Origin: an uncultured Clostridia bacterium | GTDB taxonomy: Bacteria; Bacillota; Clostridia; TANB77; CAG-508 | Direction: 5' to 3' | Length of the DNA: 39,632 nt | NCBI GenBank assembly: GCA_934167165.1 | Contig: CAKPKG010000011.1 | Span: 1-39,632 of the forward strand | In this document: in pieces, positions 24,784 through 31,682 of the stretch | How positions within the stretch are numbered: position 1 is the first letter of the stretch | How the letters are laid out: each line of letters begins with the position of its first letter | The notes under the pieces: model-generated | What the model was told of the DNA's origin: nothing | The model's database searches: none | The model's input: the letters and a program-made list of their open reading frames with translations, nothing else | Position numbers and translations under genes: made by a program

Positions 24784-27240
24784 TTATTTCTTAATTTTTA
24801 CTTTTACTTGTATTGTATCGTCTTTGGCTGTTAGTTTTGCAGTGTCCCCTGCTTTTAGGTTTCCATCTAGAATTTCTTCTGCTAGTTTGTCTTCTATTAT
24901 TGTTTGTATTGCTCTTCTTAATGGTCTTGCTCCATAGTTTGTGTCTGTTCCTTTTTTGATTACTAAATCTTTTGCTGATTTATCTACTTCTATTTTTATG
25001 TCTTTTTCTAGCAATCTTGTTTTTATTCTTTCTAGCATAATATCAACTATTTTTACTAACTCTTTTTCTGTTAGTTTATGGAATACTATAATTTCATCTA
25101 CACGGTTTATAAATTCTGGTCTAAATGTCTTTTTAACTTCTGCTATTACTTCTTTTTTAATATCTTCATATTCTTTTTTCTCTGCTTGTTCTTTTTCTTC
25201 TCCGCCAGAAAATCCTAATGCTTTTTTGTCTGTTATTAACCTAGCTCCTATATTTGATGTCATTATAACTACACAATTTTTAAAGTTTACAGTTCTTCCA
25301 TGTGAGTCTGTAAGTCTTCCATCATCTAGTATTTGTAATAGCATATTTAAAACATCTGGATGTGCTTTTTCAATTTCATCAAATAGTATTACAGAATATG
25401 GTTTTCTTCTTATTTTTTCTGTTAATCCACCGCCATCATCAAATCCTACATAACCTGGAGGTGAACCTATCATTTTAGAAGTTGAATGACTTTCCATATA
25501 TTCTGACATGTCTACTCTTATAATTGCATTTTCATCTCCAAATAGGTTTTCTGAAATAGCTTTTGCAAGTTCTGTTTTACCAACACCAGTTGGTCCTAAG
25601 AATAAGAATGAACCTATTGGTCTATTAGGATCTTTTAATCCTACTCTACCTCTTTTTATTGCTTTTGCAACAGCTTCTACTGCTTCATCTTGTCCTATTA
25701 CTCTTTTATGCAAGCTTTGCTCTAAGTTTCTTAATTTTTCATTTTCATCTTGACTAATTTTTTGTGCTGGAATGCCTGTACTACTTGCAATTACCTCTGC
25801 AATATCTTCTGCTGTTATATTTCTTATATCTTTTCTATTTTTATCTTCCCAAGCCTTTTTCTCTTTTTCAAGTTTTTCTTTTTCTTTTTGCTCTTTATCT
25901 CTTAATTCTGCTGCTTTTTCAAAGTTTTGTGTTTGAATTGCCTCTTCTTTTTCTTCATCTATTTTATCAATTTTATCTTGAATCTTCTTTAAGCTTTCAG
26001 GTTCTGTATAAACTTTTAGTCTTACTTTTGAGGCTCCCTCATCAATTAAATCTATTGCTTTATCTGGCAAAAATCTATCATTTATATATCTGCTAGATAA
26101 TTTAACTGCTGCTTCTATTGCTTCATCAGTTATTTTTACATTGTGATGAGCTTCATATTTATCTCTTAAACCCTTTAGTATTTTTATACTATCTTCAATA
26201 CTTGGTTCTTGAACAGTAACTGGTTGAAATCTTCTTTCTAGTGCACTATCTTTTTCTATATATTTTCTATATTCATTTAAAGTAGTTGCACCAACAATTT
26301 GCACTTCGCCTCTTGCTAAAAGTGGTTTTAGGATATTTGCTGCATCTATTGCTCCTTCTGCTGCTCCTGCTCCAACTATTGTATGGATTTCATCTATAAA
26401 TAATATAACGTCTCCTGCTTTTTTTACTTCTTTTAAAGCTTTTTTTATTCTTTCTTCGAAATCACCTCTGTATTTAGCGCCTGCTACCATTCCAGATATA
26501 TCTAGTGTCACAACTCTTTTATCTTTTAAGTTCTCTGGTACTTCGCCCTCTACTATTTTTTCTGCTAAGCCTTCTACAACTGCTGTTTTACCAACACCTG
26601 GTTCACCTATTAAACATGGATTATTTTTTGTTCTTCTTGATAATATTTGTATAATTCTATCAATTTCGTTTTTTCTGCCAATTACAGGATCTAGTTTTCC
26701 TTCTGATGCTTGTTTTGTTAAGTCTACGCCAAATTGATTTAGTGTTGGAGTTGAATTAAAGCTACTTGTTTTTGAACTTTGTTTGCTATTCTCATCTCCT
26801 GTTTCATAATTATTTATAACTTTTATAATTTCATTATATAGTTTTTGAGGATTTACATTTAAGTCTAGCATTATTCTTACTGCTATGCTATCTGCCTCTC
26901 TCATAATTCCTATTAATAAGTGTTCTGTTCCTATATATTCAGACCCTAATCTTCTTGCTTCTCTAAACGCATTTTCTATTACTCTTTTTGTCCTTGGAGT
27001 AAATCCAATAGCATTATTTCCGCTTTTTTCTCCTACTCCTATTAATTCTTCTATTTTATCTAAAACAGCTTCTGGTGTTACATTTTGATTTTCTAATACC
27101 TTACTTGCAACTCCACTGTCTTCTTTTACTAATCCATATAATATATGTTCTGTTCCAACATAATTATGTCCTAGTTCCATTGCTATATCATTTGCAATTT
27201 GCAAAGCTTGCTCAGCTTTTTTTGTGAATTTATATGTCAT
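24784..27240 (-). CDS. clpC: ATP-dependent Clp protease ATPase subunit ClpC
   Basis: ClpC unfolds proteins for ClpP, including those marked by arginine phosphorylation. The order is an N-terminal double Clp-N domain (1-145), AAA module 1 with Walker A GEPGVGKT and the DEIHTIVGAG region, a UVR/middle coiled coil (about 410-475), and AAA module 2 with GPTGVGKT and LFDEIEKAHPD. The length of 818 is typical. It is last in ctsR-mcsA-mcsB-clpC, 14 bases after mcsB. It contains no in-frame CGG. Confidence 0.97.
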   Translation of the reverse strand: MTYKFTKKAEQALQIANDIAMELGHNYVGTEHILYGLVKEDSGVASKVLENQNVTPEAVLDKIEELIGVGEKSGNNAIGFTPRTKRVIENAFREARRLGSEYIGTEHLLIGIMREADSIAVRIMLDLNVNPQKLYNEIIKVINNYETGDENSKQSSKTSSFNSTPTLNQFGVDLTKQASEGKLDPVIGRKNEIDRIIQILSRRTKNNPCLIGEPGVGKTAVVEGLAEKIVEGEVPENLKDKRVVTLDISGMVAGAKYRGDFEERIKKALKEVKKAGDVILFIDEIHTIVGAGAAEGAIDAANILKPLLARGEVQIVGATTLNEYRKYIEKDSALERRFQPVTVQEPSIEDSIKILKGLRDKYEAHHNVKITDEAIEAAVKLSSRYINDRFLPDKAIDLIDEGASKVRLKVYTEPESLKKIQDKIDKIDEEKEEAIQTQNFEKAAELRDKEQKEKEKLEKEKKAWEDKNRKDIRNITAEDIAEVIASSTGIPAQKISQDENEKLRNLEQSLHKRVIGQDEAVEAVAKAIKRGRVGLKDPNRPIGSFLFLGPTGVGKTELAKAISENLFGDENAIIRVDMSEYMESHSTSKMIGSPPGYVGFDDGGGLTEKIRRKPYSVILFDEIEKAHPDVLNMLLQILDDGRLTDSHGRTVNFKNCVVIMTSNIGARLITDKKALGFSGGEEKEQAEKKEYEDIKKEVIAEVKKTFRPEFINRVDEIIVFHKLTEKELVKIVDIMLERIKTRLLEKDIKIEVDKSAKDLVIKKGTDTNYGARPLRRAIQTIIEDKLAEEILDGNLKAGDTAKLTAKDDTIQVKVKIKK

Positions 27241-27254
27241 AAAAATCCCTCCTT

Positions 27255-28274
27255 TTACTCTTCTTTTATAATTTGTTTTATTATCTCTGCTCTTTTTATA
27301 TCACGCATATATACATCTAATGGTTGTCCTGTAATCTTTTGCAAATTTGCAGGTTTTGTATATGTTTCTAATTTTCTTATTTTTAAATCATTTAACTCTT
27401 TTATTATCCCTAAATCTGTTCCTAATTTTACATCTGATAATAATTGGTTACATTCTTCTGATGATATTTTTTTAGCATTTGCAAGTACTCCAAATGCTCT
27501 ATATACTTTATCTTCTAGTTCTATTTGTTGTTTCGCAAGCATTTTTCTTGCTAACCTTTCTTGTTCTACTACTTTATCTGTAATAATTTTTAAGCTTTTT
27601 ATTGTTTCTTCTTCACTAATTCCTAATGTTTGCTTGTTTGAAATCTGATATATGTCACCAGAAACTTTGCTTCCTTCCCCATATAGTCCTCTTATATTCA
27701 TATCAAATCCATTTACAACTTCTAGCACTTTTCTAATATTGCCTGTTTTTGTTAGTGCTGGTAAATGAACCATTACAGAACCTCTTAAACCTGTTCCTAC
27801 ATTTGTAGGACAGCTTGTTAAAAATCCATATTTTTCTGAATAAGAATATGGAATTAGCTTACTTAATTTTTCATCTATTTCCATTTCTAGATTTAATGCA
27901 TTTTTTAGTTCTTGTCCTGTTGAAAATACCTGAATTCTTATGTGGTCTTCTTCGTTAATCATTATACAAATATTTTCGTCATCATTTATTGCAATAGCTC
28001 CTATTTCATTTTTATTATATGCAAATTCTGGACTTATAATATGCTTTTCTACTAAGCTTAGTTTAGTTACATCGTCTAAATCTTTTAATCTTATTAACTT
28101 TAATCCATAGCCTAAACTATTTATTGCTTCTTCTACTACTTCTATTATTTTTAAAGCATCTTTTTTTGTATATCTATTTACAAAAGGAAAACCTTTTATA
28201 TTTCTTGCTGTTCTTATTCTTGTACTTAATACTACATCACTATCATTACCTGATTGCAAATACCAATTTAGCAT
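27255..28274 (-). CDS. mcsB: Protein-arginine kinase McsB
   Basis: McsB phosphorylates arginine residues, marking CtsR and misfolded proteins for ClpCP. The guanido-kinase fold is seen from VVLSTRIRTARNIKGFPF (gist STRIRTARN, near 20) to the nucleotide-binding loop. The catalytic cysteine lies in TSCPTNVGTGLRGSVMVHLP (gist SCPTNVGTGLRGS, near 168). The length of 339 is normal. It begins three bases after mcsA. Confidence 0.95.
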   Translation of the reverse strand: MLNWYLQSGNDSDVVLSTRIRTARNIKGFPFVNRYTKKDALKIIEVVEEAINSLGYGLKLIRLKDLDDVTKLSLVEKHIISPEFAYNKNEIGAIAINDDENICIMINEEDHIRIQVFSTGQELKNALNLEMEIDEKLSKLIPYSYSEKYGFLTSCPTNVGTGLRGSVMVHLPALTKTGNIRKVLEVVNGFDMNIRGLYGEGSKVSGDIYQISNKQTLGISEEETIKSLKIITDKVVEQERLARKMLAKQQIELEDKVYRAFGVLANAKKISSEECNQLLSDVKLGTDLGIIKELNDLKIRKLETYTKPANLQKITGQPLDVYMRDIKRAEIIKQIIKEE

Positions 28275-28277
28275 TTT

Positions 28278-28811
28278 CTATTCCTCCTTTAATTCTTTTA
28301 TCTTATCTCTAATTTTTGCTGCTTCTTCATAGTTTTCCTTTTCTATTGCTTCTTTTAATTCTGTTTGTAATTTTTCTTTTTCTGTTTCTTTTTTCTCTGG
28401 CTTTTCTTCAAATTCTATTTTTGCTTCTTTATTGCCTACTAATTTTCTTCCTGCATATCTATTGCTTCCTTGGATTCTTTTTAATATAGAATCAATTTTT
28501 GGAGAAAACGCATCATAACATTCTTCACAGCCAAATTTTCCTTGTTCCATAAATTCATCAAATGTCATATTACAATTATTACATTTTAATTGTTTGTTTG
28601 CTGTTAATAATGGCATAAAGCTATTATCTTCATAACCTTCTAACAAATCTCCAAAGAAACTAGAAAAGTCTATTGGCATGTTAAAATTCATATGACCTAT
28701 CCCCAATTCTCTGCTACATTCCTCACATAGCATTACTTCTCTTTTTTCTCCATTTATTATTTCTGTATATCTTACTGTTGCTTCACTTTTGTTACAATTT
28801 TGACATAACAT
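28278..28811 (-). CDS. mcsA: McsA, activator of McsB
   Basis: McsA binds zinc and activates the McsB kinase. The start at 28811 (MLCQNCNKSEA) has GGAGGGA upstream; a longer frame starting at 28865 would overlap ctsR and is not supported by a ribosome binding site. Four CxxC pairs are visible (CQNC, CEEC, CNNC, CEEC). The C-terminal UVR motif is ELKEAIEKENYEEAAKIRDK (about 150-170). It is the second gene of the CtsR operon. Confidence 0.94.
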   Translation of the reverse strand: MLCQNCNKSEATVRYTEIINGEKREVMLCEECSRELGIGHMNFNMPIDFSSFFGDLLEGYEDNSFMPLLTANKQLKCNNCNMTFDEFMEQGKFGCEECYDAFSPKIDSILKRIQGSNRYAGRKLVGNKEAKIEFEEKPEKKETEKEKLQTELKEAIEKENYEEAAKIRDKIKELKEE

Positions 28812-28848
28812 AATTATCCCTCCTTTAAAATTAAGTACATCAAAATAC

Positions 28849-29313
28849 TTATTTGCTACTTTCATCTTCTACTAAATTAAGTATCATATTTTTAAAGATA
28901 CTTGCTCTTAATTTATCTTTATATTCTTGTGGTATTATAAGCACATTATCACTAGTTGCTACTTTTAGTAATTTTGCTTCTGTTTTATTTATAATATTGT
29001 ATGATAAGAAATTACTAATAAGAATGTCTACTTCATTTGATGTTATTGTATCTCCCATACTTGTTATTATATGCATTAAATAATTGCTTTTTGTAATATT
29101 TATTTTTTTAATTCTTATGTGACCTCCTCCACCACGTTTGCTTTCTACATAGTATCCTTGTGATGGTCTAAATCTAGTAGATATTACATAGTTTATTTGT
29201 GATGGTACACAATTAAACTTTTCTGCAAGTTCATTTCTTTGTATTTCTATATACTCATTGTTATCATCAAACAAGTCTTTTATAAAATCTTCTATTATGT
29301 CTGATATTCTCAT
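28849..29313 (-). CDS. ctsR: Transcriptional repressor CtsR
   Basis: CtsR represses clp genes and is removed on heat or protein stress. The winged helix-turn-helix reads LAEKFNCVPSQINYVISTRF, and the glycine-rich wing is the conserved RGGGGHIRI (about 60-68), which acts as the heat sensor in the family. The length of 154 is normal. GGAGTGG precedes the ATG. CtsR boxes at 29328-29350 overlap the promoter start, so autoregulation is expected. Confidence 0.95.
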   Translation of the reverse strand: MRISDIIEDFIKDLFDDNNEYIEIQRNELAEKFNCVPSQINYVISTRFRPSQGYYVESKRGGGGHIRIKKINITKSNYLMHIITSMGDTITSNEVDILISNFLSYNIINKTEAKLLKVATSDNVLIIPQEYKDKLRASIFKNMILNLVEDESSK

Positions 29314-29327
29314 TTTACCACTCCTTT

Positions 29328-29350
29328 TTTGACTTTGACTTTCTTTGACT
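29328..29350 (-). promoter_or_regulatory. CtsR operator (heptad repeats)
   Basis: On the minus strand AGTCAAAGAAAGTCAAA, then another GTCAAA, matches the CtsR box of two directly repeated GTCAAA heptads spaced by three bases. It lies just downstream of the -10 element at 29357-29362. Confidence 0.88.
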
Positions 29351-29356
29351 ATTAAT

Positions 29357-29384
29357 ATTATACCATAATAAAAAAAACATTCAA
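29357..29384 (-). promoter_or_regulatory. Promoter of the ctsR operon
   Basis: On the minus strand TATAAT is at 29357-29362, with TTGAAT about 16 bases before it. The -35 lies within the secG terminator stem. Confidence 0.6.
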
Positions 29385-29406
29385 ATTTTGAATTTGAATG
29401 TTTTTG
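29383..29406 (-). terminator. Terminator between secG and ctsR
   Basis: CATTCAAATT and AATTTGAATG form a stem with a short loop and T runs on both strands. It separates secG from the ctsR operon. Confidence 0.75.
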
Positions 29407-29488
29407 GTCCTTATTTTTTATATTTTCTCGTTTTTAATAGATTATCTCATTTTTTCTCACTAATTTAAACTTTTTCTAGTTTTTCATA

Positions 29489-29737
29489 TTATAACATGTA
29501 TACTAATGATAATCCTATTGAAAGTACTGCAAAAGTAATTCCTAAAATTATTGTCCATTTTTTTAGCATACCTTCTTTTGTTTTTCCTTTATTTTTTTCA
29601 TAAAAGCTTGATGAACTTCCTCCCACTATTGCTCCTGAAGCTCCTTCATCATCTTTTGATTGCATTAAGCAAATTACTATTAATACTAAAGATATAATTA
29701 CATAAATTATTGTTAATATTGTTTTTAATACTCCCAC
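29489..29737 (-). CDS. secG: Preprotein translocase subunit SecG
   Basis: SecG is the small third subunit of the SecYEG channel. This 82-residue protein has two membrane helices (about 4-24 and 60-80), with the conserved loop QSKDDEGASGAIVGGSS after the first. The start is a GTG at 29737 with GGAGG upstream. The usual downstream partners rnr and smpB are not present. Confidence 0.93.
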   Translation of the reverse strand: MGVLKTILTIIYVIISLVLIVICLMQSKDDEGASGAIVGGSSSSFYEKNKGKTKEGMLKKWTIILGITFAVLSIGLSLVYML

Positions 29738-29830
29738 TTTCTGTTACCTCCGTTTCAATTTGACTTATTTATTTTAGCATACTAACATTCAAATTGCAAG
29801 GTTATTTTATTATTATGTTTCATTTGGCGT

Positions 29831-29960
29831 AACAAATTTGATTTCACGAAGTGCGAAGTGTGAGGTTAGAAGTGTGAAGAATATGGAAATGCCTATGAAG
29901 TCTTGACTCATATGAATCCCATCTCCCACATCACACTTCTTACTTCAATTGAACAAATCC
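29831..29960. repeat. Dispersed inverted-repeat element, diverged copy
   Basis: The arms CACGAAGTGCGAAGTGTGAGG and CCACATCACACTTCTTACTTC (cores CGAAGTGCGAAGTG, CACATCACACTTC) are conserved, but the middle has drifted (ATGCCTATGAAGTC). It stands in the same orientation as the copies at 5535 and 23725. Confidence 0.8.
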
Positions 29961-29970
29961 TAAAACAAAA

Positions 29971-29983
29971 GGGGTCTGTCCCC
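29971..29983. repeat. GGGGTCTGTCCCC palindrome
   Basis: The core is identical to that of the palindrome at 24746-24780. It is flanked by a second inverted pair, GAACAAAT (29951-29958) and ATTTGTTC (29984-29991). Confidence 0.7.
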
Positions 29984-30016
29984 ATTTGTTCACAATAAAT
30001 TGGAATTTGTGTGAGT

Positions 30017-30227
30017 GAATTCGTTTTGAAAAAAATTAAAATATTAAAAATGAAAAAAAATTGCGAATGGATTGAGCTTGAGGTAGAAATTGTTCTTCTG
30101 TCGGAGTAGGGAATCTCATCTCTTGAGGGCGCTGCGGAGAGAGGAGATTTACAATTTCTACGAAAGCGACATGACCGAGCGGTTTTTTTGAATTTTAATA
30201 TTTTGATTTTTAATTAATTGTGAATTC
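30017..30227. other. Large dyad-symmetric element, possible structured RNA
   Basis: The element opens and closes with GAATTC (30017-30022 and 30222-30227). The AT-rich flanks near 30035-30050 and 30190-30210 are approximate reverse complements. Inside, GTAGAAATTGT (30083-30093) pairs perfectly with ACAATTTCTAC (30151-30161), and AATCTCATCTCT (30112-30123) pairs with AGAGAGGAGATT (30138-30149) with one mismatch. The core is much richer in GC than its flanks. ACCGAGCGGT followed by seven T near 30174-30188 could be a terminator. No coding frame is apparent. Confidence 0.55.
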
Positions 30228-30253
30228 AAATTTTTCAAAATCCCTCCTTCCTA

Positions 30254-30281
30254 TTGGCATATTATGTATTTTTGTTATATA
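30254..30281 (+). promoter_or_regulatory. Promoter of the RluA-like gene, leaderless
   Basis: TTGGCA (30254-30259) and TATAAT (30278-30283) are 18 bases apart. The ATG is nine bases after the -10 element and there is no ribosome binding site, so the transcript should begin at or near the start codon. Confidence 0.6.
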
Positions 30282-30292
30282 ATTATATTGTT

Positions 30293-31154
30293 ATGAAAAA
30301 ATTAATTGTAAGTAAAAAGTATGATGGTAAAAAATTGAATACCTTTTTATTAGATAGTTTTGATGGATTATCTCTAAATACTATTTATAAAGCTTTAAGA
30401 AAAAAGGACATTAGAGTAAATAATATCAAAGTAACTGAAAATGTTAATATTTATTTTAATGACGAAATTACTGTGTTTATTAATGATGATCTCTTATTTA
30501 AAATTTTTGATTTAGATATTGTATATGAAGATGCTAACATAGTAGTAGTTAATAAACCTGTAGAGCTTGAGGTTGTTTCTAATAATTCTGAAAAAACTTT
30601 AACAACTATTTTAAAAGAAAAGTATTCTTTTATTGAACCTTGTCATAGATTAGATAGAAATACTACTGGTTTAGTAATTTTTGCCAAAAACAAAGAAGCT
30701 CTTGATATTATTTTAAATAAATTTAAGTCTTTAGAAATTGAAAAGCACTATAAATGTACTGTTTATGGGATTCCTAAAAAAACTTCGGAAACATTAACAG
30801 CTTATTTGTTTAAAGATAATAAAAAATCTAGAGTTTATGTTTCACTTGACCCTAAAACTGGATATAGAAAAATAATTACTTCTTACAAAGTAATTAAGTG
30901 TAATAAAGACAATAATACTTCTGTTTTGGACGTAACTTTACATACAGGAAGGACACACCAAATACGCGCACATCTTGCATTCATTGGATATCCAATAATT
31001 GGTGATCGGCAAATATGGAATAAATGAAATAAATAAAAAATTTAATAAAAAATTTCAAGAATTATGTAGTTATAAATTGATTTTTAATTTCAAAACAGAT
31101 GCAGGCATCTTAAATTATTTAAATAATAAAGAAATAAAAATAGAACCACATTAA
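30293..31154 (+). CDS. RluA-family pseudouridine synthase, one CGG +1 shift
   Basis: This enzyme isomerises uridines in rRNA or tRNA. An S4 RNA-binding domain fills the first 65 residues. The catalytic aspartate is in PCHRLDRNTTGLVIFAK, and the late motif is HTGRTHQIRAHLAFIGYPIIGD. At CGG (31007-31009, codon 239), skipping the C gives GKYGINEINKKF, the standard RluA continuation. The protein then runs to a TAA at 31152-31154, for 286 residues in all. Unshifted, it would end at 31027 within the fold. The ATG at 30293 is chosen; a TTG further up belongs to the -35 element. The target uridine is not predictable. Confidence 0.92.
31007..31009 (+). other. CGG +1 shift site, RluA-like codon 239
   Basis: The zero-frame codons are GGT GAT CGG CAA ATA TGG. 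Skipping the C gives GGT GAT GGC AAA TAT GGA ATA AAT, the near-universal GDGKYG of the family. Confidence 0.92.
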
Positions 31155-31172
31155 TTAAGTGGTTCTATTTTT
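31136..31172. terminator. Bidirectional terminator
   Basis: AAAAATAGAACCAC and GTGGTTCTATTTTT form a 14-bp stem between convergent genes. The stop codon of the shifted RluA frame falls in its loop, which supports the shifted end. Confidence 0.92.
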
Positions 31173-31183
31173 TACGTATTCAT

Positions 31184-31666
31184 CTATAAATCTAGTTCTA
31201 GTTTAACTCCTTTTGACTCATATTGAGTATATTTTACTCCTGCCATATCTAGCATTTTTTTAGATACTTTTACTGAATCTGTATCTTTATATTTATCATC
31301 TAAATATATTACTTCTTTTATTCCAGATTGTATAATTGCTTTTGCACATTCATTACATGGAAATAGTGTAACATATATTCTGCTTTGTTTTAATGTTGAG
31401 CCTGTATAATTTAATATTGCATTTAATTCTGAATGGCATACATATGGGTATTTCGTATTTGCAAATTCACCTTCTCTGTCCCATGGTATTTCATCATCTG
31501 AACACCCTGTTGGAAATCCATTATACCCTATAGATAATATTTTATTATCCGGACTTACTATGCATGCACCTACTTGTGAATTAGGATCTTTGCTCCTTTC
31601 TCCTGAAAGTACTGCAATTCCCATAAAATATTCATCCCAACTTATATAATTACTTCTTTTAGACAT
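31184..31666 (-). CDS. comEB: dCMP deaminase (ComEB family)
   Basis: The enzyme converts dCMP to dUMP for thymidylate synthesis. The zinc site is formed by the histidine and catalytic glutamate of CHSELNAIL (about 80-88) and the cysteines of FPCNECAKA (about 106-114). The GYNGFPTGCSD stretch (about 48-58) binds substrate. The length of 160 is normal. It starts 16 bases after the PBP1A gene and is probably cotranscribed. Confidence 0.92.
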   Translation of the reverse strand: MSKRSNYISWDEYFMGIAVLSGERSKDPNSQVGACIVSPDNKILSIGYNGFPTGCSDDEIPWDREGEFANTKYPYVCHSELNAILNYTGSTLKQSRIYVTLFPCNECAKAIIQSGIKEVIYLDDKYKDTDSVKVSKKMLDMAGVKYTQYESKGVKLELDL

Positions 31667-31682
31667 TTGATTTCTCCTTTTA

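Noticed and set aside
4798..29960. CRISPR repeats
   Set aside because: The copies are kilobases apart, in both orientations, and have no regular spacers.
30017..30227. tmRNA, 6S RNA or RNase P RNA in the spacer upstream of secG
   Set aside because: None of the sequence signatures of these RNAs is present; only the hairpin organisation is suggestive.
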